NCBI GenBank assembly: GCA_902806575.1
Contig: CADCXD010000008.1
Location: forward strand, 2,728,001 to 2,792,000
DNA: 64,000 nucleotides
Direction of reading: 5' to 3'
From: Jackrogersella multiformis
Taxonomy: Eukaryota; Ascomycota; Sordariomycetes; Xylariales; Hypoxylaceae
Of the stretch, positions 39,751 to 54,221 are shown piece by piece. The number at the start of each line of letters is the position of its first letter. The first letter of the stretch is position 1. The position numbers and the translations under genes are program-made. The notes beneath the pieces were generated by a model. It was not told the DNA's origin. It saw only the letters and a list, made by a program, of their open reading frames with translations, and searched no databases.

Positions 39751-41699
39751 TCACCGGCCGCCGACCCCCTCGACGACTCTCGCGGCGCCGTCGTCCTTCT
39801 TCCCCGGCCCCGAGGCGACGCCGGCGTAGCTAGAACCCCAGACGCCCATGGCGGTGCCCACGGACATGCGCTTCCGCGCTCTTATGGTGCTGTCCCGGTC
39901 GCCGTCCTCGTCCATGCTGAATACGAACTCGCCATCCTCCTCTCCTATGGGGGTGGTATATCGGGCGCTGGAGCTGATGGAGCCGCTGCTGACGTGGCGC
40001 TCACCACCTCGACCGTTCGAAGGTCGCGAGGCATGCGAGTTGGGATGGAGATGAGGCGATTCGCCGCCGTTGCTGTCCATACGTGTGCGCTGCAGCTGCT
40101 GTGTCAGGGCACTCAGACCTTCGATGCTACTGGACCGGCTCGCGTTATGTGGTCGCACGACGTTAGCGCTGAGGCTGGATTGGCGAAGGGGGCTTCCGAC
40201 GTGTCCAAATACTCCTGCGCTAGCAGCTGCAGCGTGCTTTTTCGCCTCGTGTTCTTCGTGCTGCCGCTGGAATAGCGGTCCCCATCGGCTTGGGCTCGAA
40301 GCCATGGGACTGCCGAATTTGGAGTTCACTTCCCCGTTGGGAGTGCCCGCGCCGCTCACCCCAGCGACGCTGGGCGACGTACCGTTTCCCCTGTGACCGT
40401 TGGATTCGTCATCGGCCGCTCTCGACCCGCGCCGAGCTTTTTCGGCCGGAGTTAGCAAGTCTTTCAGATTGTCCGGTAAGTAATCCTCCTCCAGAAAGGG
40501 GAATTCGGATTCCCAATCCCGGTCGATGGCACCCGCTATAGCACGAGGAGCACTGCTGCTGAGCATCTTAGGCTTAGCATAGCGGCTCGAGTGCATCGGG
40601 CGTCGTCCGTAGTACTCGTCGGTCGGCTGAGTCGTCGGCGAGGATCCAGCAGCGGCGACCGCGGCCAGATGTTCGTTGCTACCGAATGCCGAGTGGTGGA
40701 GGAGCTTGAGGGTTTCCGAGGTTCTCGACTCCTTGGCCGAGTTTAGGGACGGCGAAGGGGACTCGAGCCCGAATTGGGAGGGGACGGAGGACGGCCACGG
40801 GCCTCCGGGGTATCGAGCAGCATTGGAAATCCCGTTGGAGTCGAAAGAAGCCGGAAGGGGCGCGTCGAGTACGGACAGACCCTTAGCGGCTACCGGGGAG
40901 AGACCCAAGCCTAGACGTGACGGATCTTCTTCCCGAGGCGACCCGTATTGGGAGCTCGAGTGAGAGTATGTGGTATCGATGGTAGGGACGTTCTCTATGC
41001 TCGGCCGTCGGTCAATGGATTGGTACGTGTCGCTCGGGGACATGGGATAACCGCCGTACGTGCTCCCGTAGGACGGGTTGGCGTCGGCACGCATGAAGGA
41101 ATTCGTCAGGGCGCTGTTGGAGGATGAGTTATATGTCGAGGGGTTGACTCGGTTTCCGAGCATGTTCTGGCCGATGGTAATACCATTCTTGCCGTAGTTG
41201 ATTCGTCTGCCGTCGGCGAGGACGTGGACGTTGGCGCATTTGGGTCCGAACTTGCAATTGCCCTGTTTTTGTTTCACCACGTCTTTAGTCGTGTTTCCTC
41301 TCGTGCTACAGTGTTTCTGGTATTTATGGTATGGTATGGTATTAATTCTTTCCTCTTACCTTTGCGAAGTACTTGCACACCGTCTCCGAAGCAACACCGA
41401 GGTCGTGACTGAAGGGACAAGCGGAACCAGCCTGACAAGCGCCCTGTCGGAAGAATTTACATGGAACGTGGGACGTATCTATAACCGGGCAGAGAATTGA
41501 GGTTAGGATGGTCTTGGGTGGTATTTAAAAATAGAGAGCTGCGATTCCTATTATGATAGACACGGGTATAGATATGATACTTACTCGGCGGGCTTCGGGG
41601 GCCTTCGAACCGACCGTGCGACGGAACTATCGGACTCATGGTATTTGTCTGAGAGGGAATGTTTAGGCTGCCGGATCTGATATGTCGATACTCGGACAT
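39751..41699 (-). CDS. Tandem CCCH zinc-finger protein
   Basis: Three exons, 41585-41699, 41360-41478 and 39751-41262 (introns 106 and 97 nt), give 581 residues. Two C-x7-C-x5-C-x3-H fingers stand at the N-terminus: C45, C53, C59, H63 and C73, C81, C87, H91. The second finger is cut by intron 2. They are followed by VLADGRRINYG and NGITIGQNMLGNRVNPS. The remaining 450 residues are Ser/Gly/Pro-rich and mostly disordered, with short conserved-looking islands (ESEFPFLEEDYLPDNLKDLLTP, the block RWGPLFQRQHEEHEAKK, EEDGEFVFSMDEDGD and a final RKRMSVG segment). CCCH pairs with this spacing bind single-stranded RNA, as in yeast Lee1-type proteins, so a post-transcriptional regulator is likely. It faces a 12.5-kb gene-free upstream region. 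Confidence 0.85.
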
Positions 41700-42377
41700 T
41701 TTATGGGTAGCAGCGGGCGGCGGCGATCAGGTAGATAATATAAATGTGACGAGGAGGAGGGGAGAAGGAGAAAAGAGGTTGCAATATGTAATAGAAGTAA
41801 TAGTAACAAAGTACTAGTACTAATAGTAGCAGTAGTAATAATAGTACTGGCTATAACCTATGTAATATAGGTAGTACTGGCTAGCTATATTACCTAGTAC
41901 CTCTCTAGGTAGTAAGTAGAGGTAGTAGAGGTAGTAGAGATAATAGCAGTAGCAATAGCAGTAGCAATAACCGGCGACGGTGGTAGCGAGGCGTGGGAGG
42001 AGGATTTAAGGAGGGGCGCGCCGACGACAACCTGGTCGCAAGTAAGCATTGACGCCCCCTTATCGTTTAGGTAGTGCTTGGTCGTCGTGCCTCTTCCGCT
42101 TTTCCGCTCTCTCTTCTTCAAGCCAAGGTACCAAGGTAGTCAGCCCAGGTAGTCAAGCAGGTCAATGGCGTCGTCGGGTCGGGTCGAATCGAAGCTAGCA
42201 AAGCTGACTTATAAAAACGTAGGCGAAGGTTAGGTACCTAATAACGATTTGTTATTATCAGAGCACGTAGCTATATGTACGTATCCATGGATGTTATGTA
42301 GTATGTAGTATGTAAGGTTCGTTATTTTGCAGCTTAGAGATTCGAGTTAATGAAATTGGTTGGTCCGGAGGGAACTA

Positions 42378-42475
42378 ATAGGATAGGATAGGATGATACC
42401 AATAAGAAAGAAAGGATAGGATAGGTAGGATAGGATAGGTAGGATAGGATAGGATGATCGGTGATAGGATGATAT
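42378..42475. repeat. GGATA pentanucleotide repeat
   Basis: Interrupted array of GGATA units with GGTAGGATA variants. Confidence 0.8.
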
Positions 42476-42560
42476 TATAGACCAAATAAAAAGTCTTGTC
42501 TAACCCTGCCCTCCACGTATGCCGCCCAGATTCGATGCAAGTTACCACTCGATGGTGTAA

Positions 42561-42596
42561 GGTACAGGTACAGGTACAGGTACAGGAACAGGAACA
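42561..42596. repeat. GGTACA hexanucleotide repeat
   Basis: Four GGTACA copies followed by GGAACA variants. Confidence 0.8.
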
Positions 42597-42715
42597 GAGA
42601 CCAAATAAATATAAATAAATATGTATGTTAATCTCAGGTGTATGGGGAATGTCGAACTTGGACGTCGATGATTTGAGAATTCCGATGCACCTAGGTGATA
42701 TGTAACATGTAATAT

Positions 42716-42795
42716 GCGTGTGCGTATATGTGCGTATATGTGCGTATGTATGTGTGCGTATGTTGTATGTTGTATGTTGTATGTGTATGTGCGTG
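42716..42795. repeat. TGCGTATA/TGTATGT repeat
   Basis: Degenerate purine/pyrimidine alternating array of GCGTATAT and TTGTATG units. Confidence 0.75.
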
Positions 42796-44167
42796 GTGTG
42801 TCTGAAGGTGACTGGAGGAGAAGATTTATGAGTTGTTGGATTTACTTCAGACGAGAGAAGAGACGAAAGACGAGAGACGGGAGACGAGACTTCGAATGGA
42901 ACGAATGGAACGGAACGGGAAGAGAGGGGAGATAGAGGGTTAGCGGCGGCAGAGATTCGGTCAAATCAAATACACCTCTTTAGTACCTAGGTGGGTGCGA
43001 AAAGGCGAAGGAGACGAAAAAAAATAAAAGAGAGGGGAGATCTGAATTGGGGGTATCGATAAATACTTGGACGTATTTAGACCGACTTACGGTAGAGAAT
43101 GAGAATTGGGAACTGGCAGAACTGGGGCATTTACTTAAGTATGTGCTAGACAGCTAAGTAACCTAGGTACCTACCCCCGGCGAGTAGGTAGGTAAACCGT
43201 AGAGTAGCGGGTAGAGCTTTTATTATCATGAACTCGTTAACTCATTAACCCAAATGGTAACTAACTACCTAAGTACTTGGGTAACTTTATGCTAGGGGCT
43301 AGGGTATTAAAAAAAAAAAGATGGGGGTCTTGAAGACCAAGACCTGGGGGAGGTAATGCTGTAATGTAAAAGGTGTAGAAGGTAAAAGGTAGAAGGTAGA
43401 AGGGGGGGTCACAATTGCTTACCGGGTTCTAATTGGAATGAATAAACCGATCGCAGCTCGCAAGCGGGAAATCCCAAGGTGGAAATCCCAATGGGTAGAA
43501 AAGGACCTGGAGGGACAAGAGGGGTTCGACCGTTCGAGGGGTCCTTGCCTTTTTTTTATGAATATAAATGTGGAGACCCGCTTTGCGGATGTAAGCCGAG
43601 GAGAGAGGGACTCGGGATTCTCTTAGAGGAGATAAAATGGGGGTAAGGATGAACTATATTAATAATTCGAGTTGTGTAGGATATAAGGTATGTAAACGAA
43701 CGAGTTAGTTGAGATGAAAAGTAGTAAATATAAAGTATACTCGATGACGAGGTGTATTATTTATTCCTATTTGTCTTCCTTCGAAACCTCGAGTTTGCAG
43801 ATTCCCAGTCTTAAAGAGGATAATAATGATGAATTCGGAAAATCGGGGAATTTGCGATGACGATTGTGACAATGATTGTCGACCTTCCGCGGAACTTTGA
43901 TGATAAAATCAATTTTACGTCCAACTCGACGATGGGTTATATAGTTCCGTTCTCCTTATTTTGACGTCCTCCAGTGGTTATATAAATCCTGGAAGTTGTT
44001 GACAATGCTTAATAAGATCTAACCGGTGCCAATAAGAAGTCGTCCGCCGCCAAGGTTGTAAGCTGATGGTCCGGGGTTCCAGCACGCTCTTGTGGAATGC
44101 GACAAGACATTAAAGAAACCGGATAAGGCAAGGTGTTCCAGGAACCCGCAGATGCGCATGTACCGTA

Positions 44168-44220
44168 TGTCTTATAAGTCTTATAGATCTTATAGGTCTT
44201 ATATCACTTATATATGTATA
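44168..44220. repeat. TCTTATA repeat
   Basis: Five degenerate copies of a 9-10-bp TCTTATA(A/G)G unit followed by TA-rich DNA. Confidence 0.7.
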
Positions 44221-46864
44221 CCAAGGTATATATATATATGTCTTATAATGTGGTGAATGACTCTAGTCAGCCACGAGGACACACGGCAGAGTTGTGTCAA
44301 GTTTTAACGCCCCTCATGTGTACCCTGGTTTTTGTCGCAGTCGCACGCGCGCCCTGCCGATATGAAAGAGTTGTGACGGAACCGAGAAAGCAAGACTTAG
44401 GCAAGGCAGTCAACGTAGTACCTAGCGGCAGGTAGGTAAACACCAAGGTGGTAAGGGAAGCATGTAGACCATGTAGGAAGCTGCCAAATATGTACCTAGG
44501 CTAGGTAGGTAGGAGGTATGTACCGTAGGTAAAATCCTGGCTGCTGAAGATAAGAGTCATATGCAGGCTGCTGCAAGGCACTGGTTCCCTTCACCTACGC
44601 CCTCGAGGAAACCCTAGGACAGCCTTTGGACAGCCCTTGAACAGGTACTTGTTCCAAGGTTCTTAAATTTTGTATACCTAAACCTAGGCAATCTTGTGCT
44701 AGGCTAGGTACCTAAGTAGGTAAGGACGGAGGTATGGCTTCAGGGTAATGTCAGACGGTCCAGGACTCGGTGATTTGGGGGGCTAGGCCTGCAGGGGGGC
44801 GTGTGGGGGTCTCGTTGGAACTCTCTCAGCGTTTAAGAATCCGAGTCCTTTTGGCAAGGAAGTCGAAGCGCCGTTAGGTTGCAAGAGAGGAGAAGAGAGA
44901 GACAGAAAGACTACTAAATCTTTCATCCGACTCCTGCTGGTCTTGTGACTTTTCTATTATAAGTGGAGGGATTGCGACATGAGCTGGTCCACAGATAATG
45001 AAACGGTAAGTCGGATCGTCACCGCGTCTCACGATACCGATGTGCTAATGTGTGTGTATGTATGTAGGTATGTATGCAGTTAGGGGAGGAGCTGCTTCAC
45101 AGTTTATCCAACCAGAGAGAGCATGGGTTGGTTATGGTTGTGCCTTTGAGCCGTAAATCGCACAATTGTCCTATCCGGTATCTATCTCACAGGCGGAGTC
45201 GCCGTCTTAGAACCAGCTCGCCAGTCAGGGAGTGGGGAGGCCGAGGGAAAATATATCTAAACTAACGGCCGGAGTACTTAGACCAGACCAGCCACTCGCC
45301 TGCAGTAGATGATGGGTAAGGTGAGAAACCCGAGAGAACTGATGATGGATCCTCTCGCCTTGAAACCTAAGGCGTGGCACCCAATCAGTGAAAGGTCTCG
45401 GATTAGACTTAAGATTACCACGTTCGAGGTCAGCAAATAATAAGCCGCGGGGTTGATACTTTCGCCTCTAGCATATACTACACATACACCTTTGGTCGAA
45501 TTCGGATCAGGTCAACCCGTAGGTACCTAGGTAGGTAGGTATTTTGGTTTGTTTTTTGAGAATCGGATCGGTGAAGATGAGCTAGAGCAAAGTCGGTATA
45601 ACGAGAGCACGGACGATTAAATCTAGTTAGTTTCTGAATAGTTGGATCGCCAAGCAAGATGGATCTTCTCTTGAGCGGCTCGAGATGGTCCTAAAAGATG
45701 ACGCGACAGGCAGAGTTTCTTGTCCCTAAACCTCTTCGAGTGTCAGATGCATCAACCCGGCATAGGATATCATGACAAATGCTCCCTTTGACCGGGGAGG
45801 CCGTTATCAGATGTGATTGCTCACCCCGTCTATATTAAAGTTGTCACCTCTTTGATCTCGTATAATTTGGTAGTTCGTGTTGGTTGGCGATGCTGTGTCG
45901 AGTGATTGAGACTATCAAGGGAAATACAAGGTGTAACCTGTAAGTGAATTCAAACGTGGTAAGACGGGTGCCGCCTCTCGCGTGCGTCCCGAAGCGTCCG
46001 GGTCGGGTCAGCCACTTACCGAAGTTTGTTGATACATCAGATATCTATCGTGATGATCATTCTTATTTTCTCTCCAGCCGTTCCCCAAACATCGGCTAGT
46101 AGTTCGTAAAGCTAAGGGAGCTGTCGTTTTCAACGAGCACGCTTACCTGCGGCCAAATCAGTATCGGACGAACTACCGAGGTACCTAGGTGGTCGATGGA
46201 ATTTCCAGTAATCCGATATCTACCTAGTGTAGGTAGGTACCTACCTAGCAGCCTACCTACCTAGGTCCTAAGGCAGGTATGGATGGGAAATTAGCGGGAT
46301 CCTTAGTATGCAAGTCGACTCCGCGGGCAAACGAAACGGGACTCAAATCGTCCCAAGGAGGCGGATCCGAGAAGATGGTAGCTTAAGGTAGGCCTCGCCC
46401 GCTGCTGGAAGCTTATTCCTTATTGGGGGCTGCTCTAAATTGAACTATTTATGTCCACGAGGTGTCATATGGCACGGTACGAGTGAGCACTAGCAGACGA
46501 CATTGACCGACATTGTTAGAGGGTTGCTCGTTAGGTATCCAAGGCGATGTATGACGTACCCTCCTGTTGAGCCTCTCAGGAGCCATGGCACCGAATTAGG
46601 GTAGATGCTTAGCTGCAGAAGCCATTGCATGTCTCTAATTCGACATGTATACCACGAGTCCCAACACGAAAAAAAACGATGCTCGCCTACCTTACTCGCT
46701 CGTGTCTTAAATTTCATGATGATCTGACTTATCTTCAACCGCTCCTTGCGTCGGACGAGCGATAGTCGTGAGCAGTGGCGACTGCAGTTATGATTTCGGC
46801 TTCTATCATTCCTCGTGTAAGTGAGACCGGGATAGAACGCACGCACATTTACGTACGCAGGCAT

Positions 46865-46892
46865 CCACACACACACACACACACGCACACAC
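46865..46892. repeat. CA dinucleotide repeat
   Basis: About 14 CA units with one CG interruption. Confidence 0.85.
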
Positions 46893-49800
46893 AACATCGC
46901 ATAACGCGTTTTGCGCCTCCACCTACGCCCCATCATACTTGAGATTTAGGGGGGGCTGGGTGCTTGATATCCAGCCGATAACCGAAGAGGAGACCCCGAT
47001 GGGGCCCTCATATCTCTACATAGTAGAGTTCTAAAAGGATAAGCAAGCACCCGACGCACGTCGAAGAATCCGGCCAAGTCGCAAGAGGCCAAGCTAGCTA
47101 CCTACCTAAGGTAACCCAGGTAGAATGCTTGAAAATCGGCAATAGTAATATGGTCTAATGATCCAAAGACGAAGACGAGCTGGGGAAGCGTTTCAGCTTT
47201 CAACTCGTCGCTCGCGCATAACTTGGCTGCATCGGATATGCTGCCACGAGGTCGCTTCCATCCGCACTAGTGAAGCGATATGATACGATTATATATGAAG
47301 AAGTTCCATCAACATCGATCTGGTAATAGTAGTAGACTGATCTACAAAACCGGGGTATGCGTACGATGAGACGGGTATCTCTAGATGGGTGCCTCTAAGT
47401 AGGTAGGTAGGTATTAGTGAATGTCTAGTGGTAGCTATATCCATATGTATACTTGCTACTAAGCCGACTCGTAACGTAGCTGCGTAGGTAGCTCCGAACT
47501 TGGTCGTTGTCTCGTGATAATCGAATAGAGGTACCTAGGTAGGTAGGTAGGATGTAACTATTTGGAGTTGGTTAAGGTTGAGATCTTTGTTACTTTTACC
47601 TTTAGTTTAATGACCAAGTACTTTGCATACCCTAGGCTAGGTAGGTAACACCTTCTTCACCTAAGCTGCTGGGCACCTCCTGCAATACCTGGCAGAGTTA
47701 GCAACATCAGCATCAGGCAGTGCTCGGACCCCTTTGTGGCGTCAGTGGCGCATATATTACGCAGACTCTTACCCTCCCCTGCTCCCCTATCTAGTGTACC
47801 TAGGTACCTAAGGTAGTAGGTACCACTGAATAGGGCCTCGAGGTTACCTACATACATGTACCTAGATACCTAAAGGTATGGGGAAGGCAGCATGGAAATG
47901 GAAAATCGACCCGGTATCGCATTTGATTGGCGCCTCTCGCGTCTTCGAGAAATATAATCCACCACCTTTCTTCTCACTTCTCACTTGCTTTCATCAATTT
48001 CCTCCACCTTACCACTCTACCTATACCTACTACTTACCACATCCCACCTGCCTATCTCCTACCACCCACCCACACACACACCCGGACGATATTATAATTC
48101 ATTAGGTACCCCAAACTAACTGACTTTAGGTACCTACATACTGGGTACATGCATACCTAGGTACGCAGGATACATACAGACATAAATATAAACACAGGCA
48201 TAATGCAGACACACAGACATAATACAGACGGAGACATAATACAGACGCAGACACAGAATACACACGGACATATACAGTTTGGACGGTGACCGGGATCTAA
48301 CCCTCATCGACGACATGGCTCCATCACCAGCTCCATCACCAGACATTGACCGAGGACAGGGTTATTCCTCACTATCATGCTATAAAGAGGTCACCATAAT
48401 ATTAGATACCACGTTATCGTCTTTCATTCATGACCCATACAGCCATATAGTCCCTCACACCCTTCAACTTGTCACCCTGTTCGGCATCCAATGCGCGGGT
48501 ATCCGGTTCCAACCCCGGCTGGCCGGGACGCGATCATCTCAACTGATCGCTCAACTGCCGGCGAAAAAAAAAGAGATATTGTCTAGGGGGTAGCCAGGGT
48601 TAGCTGAACTAGAACTTTGATGTGATCGACATCGACTACCCAGTGTTTGGGAATGTTTGCGAGTTTCTATTGAGACACCATCTCAGCTTTCCTCGCCTTG
48701 ACTCTTCAACAACCCGGCTGCTATATGCAATTTCTCTGGTCCATGCATCATGTCTTAGTCTCATACTCCCCCCTTCCTATTCGAATATCATCTCGTCTTT
48801 GGTCATGGGTACAGCGACCTTCGAGAGCTGAGAGACCTTGGAATAAATGCGAGCTGAAATGACGAGGGCGCGCGCCAATAAAAAAGCTCGAGATCTGTCT
48901 CCTCCGTTTACCGAGTGGAGCCAAGGCCGTAGTTGGAAGAACAAGCTATCCCGTGTGTTGCTTGAGAATATCGTCTGTCTCTCGGCCCCCTTTTCCGACA
49001 TCATGACATGTTTACTATCGTCGCCTTTCGCCCATCTTGAGCCGCATACGGCACACGGTGCTAAACCCGGTTTGTCCTGTCTCACCCTCCTTGTTTATTC
49101 TGATATATATGTATATCTACCTAGGTATATATATTACTACCTCTAAGGTTGTCGATCACGATGATCTTAAAATCCTAATATACGCGGCTCCACGCGTTAT
49201 GCGATAATCAGCAGATTCTCGTGGCAATATACCCAACCACCAAACGACACCGTCAAAAAAAGGTCTAACTTACTGGCTCCTCAAGTCTAAACTACCTACT
49301 ATACAGATCAGTGGCCGCATATCAATATTGGGTATCAAACAATGTTCCTCTGTTCGCCACTCTACGAAATTACCATAACAGTAACCAGCTTAAGTCTTTG
49401 TAATAGCTCAGGCTTAGGGGGTTCACTCACAGGTGTGACAAGACTATAAGCGCTAGACGTTGCTTACCGGGTGAGACAAAGTCATATGAGCATGTTCGTA
49501 TACGCCATAGACGTTGTTAGTCTTTTTTCATTTCGTCTCGCTCTAGATAACGTAGCCCCAAAATGGGGACGCCGTCTGCTTATCGTCATCCCTTGCCCCC
49601 ATCAACCTCGAGAGCGAGGTTATTCCCGAGATTGCTCATCGCCTAAGTGAGTATGCGCCTAGCCTTTTACGTGTGCGAAGAGGTCAGCCACTATTCCCAA
49701 AACCGTTTGCGGTGTGGCCACACCGTTTATCTGGCAGGCGAATCACCAACCAATCACCCTCGCACCCTTCGGCCTACCTGACGAACTCTCCACTCCATCT

Positions 49801-52430
49801 CAAGACCTAGTCAAGTATCTAACTAGGTACTCAACTAGGTACATATGCATCGCTCCGTGTATGGCATCCCGCTATACTGTTCGTCAGGTTAGACTTCCAA
49901 TAATCTCCATTTCGTCGATAGCCTCTCGCGTTTCCGCTTGAAGTCGATGAATGATCTGATTCGTAGACTTCGGCTTCTCCAATTTTTGCGCTGATGGCCT
50001 AATCCTTTTTAGCCAACAAGACATATGACCCTAGCCAATGATCACTTAACATAGAAGACCACAGCTCAGCCTTCTTTCGCTTAAACTAACCACCTACATA
50101 GTAACTGCACTATAGACTAGAAGTCGTACATTCTAGAACGAGCTTCGTGAGTTTAAGCCATATTACGACCAACCCCACAGCTCGCATATCTAATTGTACC
50201 GGAAAGTACACATTCTATCACTTCAAACTTGAGATCTCCGACTTATCAGCCTATCAAATCGCACCGAGGGATCGTCAACGTGTTTCCCTTTTCGTAGACC
50301 TCGACCAAAATGCACCTCGCATCCCATGACGCCGTCGTCTTATGCTTAAACATCCTGGACACCCTTTTCTCTCCGCTGCAGTGCGACGGATTATCCTCGT
50401 CTCCCGACCATCCGAACAGGGATCGTTTCTGCAAGGGTGCAATCTGATCGATGTCAAACTCGTCAAGATCCTATGATCTGCCAGATTTCCCCCTTCTCGC
50501 ACGGCCAGGATCCCCCCTCCCCCCTACCTAGTATACACCCTCTCTGGTTTGGCCTAGCTATCCCATGATACGCCAAAATCTCCACACCAGCCCTCCATCA
50601 GCCACACATGCAATAGGGATACGATGAGACACACACGCAAGCGCTTGCACCCGCAGTTCGTGCAGCACGCGTTCTACTTTCCGTCATATCTAACCTGGGC
50701 AGCATACCTAGTCCGCCGCCGTGAGCATTCGTCCATATTTTCTTACTATAATTAACCAGCCTACCTAGTCCAGGTTAAGCACCCCTCGCCCCAGATTATC
50801 GGATGTCACCGGCCCTATAGACGTAATATCGTATGTCGTGTAGGTCATCGGTACCATTCTAACGCCGACTTGGGTTCTTAATCAACTCCGGTGTAACTAA
50901 TATCGACACACGAAGATAGATATCTACTACTAGATATTCACTAGTCTGCAGATCTATGCATTTCTGTAACAAGATATCGGCATACGCATACAGAGCATAC
51001 TAGGCACGATAGCTTAGCAGCAGAGATATCATACCTAGGTAGTCATCGCTGCATGTCGGCAATGACGTGCAGATGTCATTAAAGGTAGTGCGTCCGCGGG
51101 AGGAAGGTGGTCAATCTTGATTTTCTAAGGTACCTACGAAAGGATGCGGATTTGCAAGACCCGCCGGAGTTGACGAGCTTCGACCTGCCTATTCGGAGAC
51201 GTTGTCGGAGATCCTTCTACGAAATATACCTAAACGACGACAATAAGGCCCTAGGACTGTTAGAAACATATGATAATAACGGTGGAGCTACTCGCGATCA
51301 GCGCCGCCAGCGAACTGAAATTTTACCTATATTTACAAGAGGTCTGTATCCCTACCTAATACACATGTGAATAACCATATAAAATGACCATATAATACCT
51401 CCTACAAAAGTGTTAGTCAACGAAGACGCGGTGGAGAACGACAAGACCTAGAAGTCTTAGAAATCCCAGAAGTTAAGTAATAGACTACCCAGGTAGGCAC
51501 AGACGAAATGTAACAGTCGTATACTAAGACAATCAATATTCATGCATCAAAGGACCCTTTCCTTGGATTTTGAGGCTTCCCAGACAGCCTGCCGTTTAAA
51601 ACGCATCTCAGCCCATATTCCCAGCTATAACAAAACCCATCCATGGGATAGATCCCATCTCCACAAGGCATGTCCTAGCGATGCAGATCCCCAGGTGCAG
51701 GAAACTCGCTCCCGGGCCGTCCCATCTGGCATCCGCGGTCTATGATCTGCCTTCGACATGGCCGTATAGAGGTTTTTGGTACTTTTTTTGGAGAGGGGTT
51801 TTTTATTTTATCTCTTTTGGAAGTGGGAAGAGGATGAAAAAGTTGGAAAAAGGGTCAGCCCATCCAAGGAACGTGCGTAGAAACAGGGCAGATAATATAC
51901 ATATGTATAGGTAGGTAGGTATATAGGCCGGTAGTCGGTAATCCTTGTTTCCTCCACTCCTTCTCCCCTCCCCCCCTGTGTTCTATATACGTACGTCCGT
52001 GTGCCCCGTAAGCCCGGGGTGCATACCTACCTACCTACGTACATACACATATACATATTATACATATAATACATACACAACCCATCCACACCCATAATTC
52101 CTGACATACTTACATACACTGCTACATACATACCTAGGTACAGGTCTATACCTACCTACCTACGTAGTACGTACTTAACCATCCTGCGCCCCGTCGTCGC
52201 GTCCGCGGGACCCCATGTGATCGTGTTCGGGATGTGGATTATTAGTCACTGTTGCCGCGCCGCGTGATGGCTGCCTGTGTGTATGTACACTATGTATTAG
52301 GTACCTACCTATGTATGCTTCCTACTCCTACCTCAGATCTTCCCGCCGTCGACCCTGCCTTCCGGCCGTTCCTTTTCGCTTCCGGACGCCTCCTTTTCGA
52401 GGGTGGTTTTTTGTTTGATTACTTGTTTAT

Positions 52431-52515
52431 GCGTATAAGTGCGTATGTGTGCGTATATGTGTGTGTATGTTTATATGTGTATGTGTGTTTTTGGGTATAA
52501 GTGTGAGTATAAGTG
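52431..52515. repeat. Degenerate TGTGCGTATA repeat
   Basis: Array of TGTGCGTA and TGTGTATG units, similar in composition to the array at 42716-42795. Confidence 0.7.
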
Positions 52516-54221
52516 TGTGCGCGAGAGGGCGGGAGGGCCTATGAGGTTTCATCTCGGAGCTGGCTCCGCAAGCGACACTAAGATGGGGGCTGAAGCTATC
52601 ACACTACACTTGACGGCGCGGCCTAGCTGGTGTTGATGCTGATGCCTTGTTTCTTGGACTAAGGCTGGGCGTGGGGATTCGCCACCGTGGGCAGATGGGT
52701 TGCGCGGGTGTCTTGGTTGTGCTGGTTGAAGAAGGTTCGGAGTTTAGGGGGGAGAGTAGGGGGGTAGGTTGGTAGTCAATTAGGGAGGTAAATAAGCTGT
52801 CACTTAGATAGAAACACAGCCTGGACGTTGTTTGTTCGCTTGGGGAGTTTGTCATCTTGGCGAGTATCGCCGAAGTTGGTTGAGGGAGACGGTGGCTAAG
52901 TTTGGAATCGACTCAGCCTCCCTTTGGCTTGGTAACTGTCTTCAGGGGCTAGTTATGGGGCTTTATTTCCCTGGGCCTAATTTTCTACTTTGCTCTTGTA
53001 GGTTAGTACTGACTAACTATACTAGATGGCATTCAAAGAAATGTTAATATGTCGTAGCCTTTCTAATTAACAAAGATTGCTAACTGGAGTTTGGTTGACG
53101 AGAAAAGAATCGCAACCCATAATAGAACACTCGCGAATTTCTTAGACCTCGCCGTAGATCCATTGAGCTATGTGACTTTTAAGATGTCTGATCTGCGAAT
53201 GATCTCTTCGGAGTAGTTTGCGTGTAATTGATGTGTTATATTTTGATATGAAGTTAACCTATGGAATTATTAGGTACGTTTAACCTTGACCTCCATTTTC
53301 CCTTATTGACATTATTCCTTGGAAATTCCGGATTACTGTGTATTAAATCTTAACTATCATAACGTTAATTTCGAAAAATGTAATAACCTACCGATAATGA
53401 AAGTCACAAAACATTACGAGAATAACCGGGTTCTCTTAGAATACCTGCTTAACCTACCTACCTAGGTAGGTAGGTAGGCATTTACCATTGATTTTACTAA
53501 ACTTCTTTGTCGCGGATAGGCGAAATCTCGAATGCATATTCCAAAGGGAGTATGATTTCGAGTTAATAAGTCCGGGAACGAATCTACTGTAATCTATATC
53601 TTAGCTGCCCCTTTAAACTAGCTTAAGCTTTTTTTCTCCCTGGTATTAATTTTAGGGACACGGACACCGCTTGCAATGAGCCAGGCAAAGAAAGGTTAAC
53701 TCCTTATGGGACACAGTCACTTCAGGTATTCCGTTAGCTATAATTCCACTAAGTCAGTAACTACATATGTAGATACCTGTTAGAGTACTTCTCTATCTTT
53801 GGTATAATGGACTACGCAGCCTCTCCCCTTTTCCCGCTTCCTTCCCATATATGCTTAACACGTTATGATGTTTCTCAAATTATCCCGAGCTGTATGCTTT
53901 AGGTTATTTTTAGATACAATTAATACAACTCCTTATCGTAGCTTATAAGCGTACCGTCACTTTGTATAACGAAACCGATACTTTGAATACGAGACGATAC
54001 TGGTTTAAGGTCACATAATATATTCAAAGCTGACGGGAATTCAACCGGAATCAAAGAGTGGTTATGATAATGTCTAATATATCAATCACACTGAGCTAAC
54101 GAACATGACTGTGGAGAGATACCCGCAGTGGACTAACCAAGCCCGAGGAAAATAACACAATCGCTATAGCTTCGTAGAAAGTCCCATGAACAGGACTCCC
54201 GAGATATTTACAACAGCTTAA

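Larger units (their letters stand above)
41700..54221. other. 12.5-kb gene desert
   Basis: No frame above 148 codons and none with a recognisable protein or consistent splice pattern on either strand. The region is full of microsatellites (listed separately), TAGGTA-type motifs and about a dozen ACCTAGGT palindromes (42688, 42986, 43161, 45522, 46181, 46259, 47532, 47799, 48156, 49121, 51031, 52133, 53459). It lies upstream of the CCCH gene and downstream of the monooxygenase gene, so it could hold a long untranslated leader, distal regulation or non-coding RNA. A frame at 51107-51370 has protein-like codons but no ATG or known product. Confidence 0.5.
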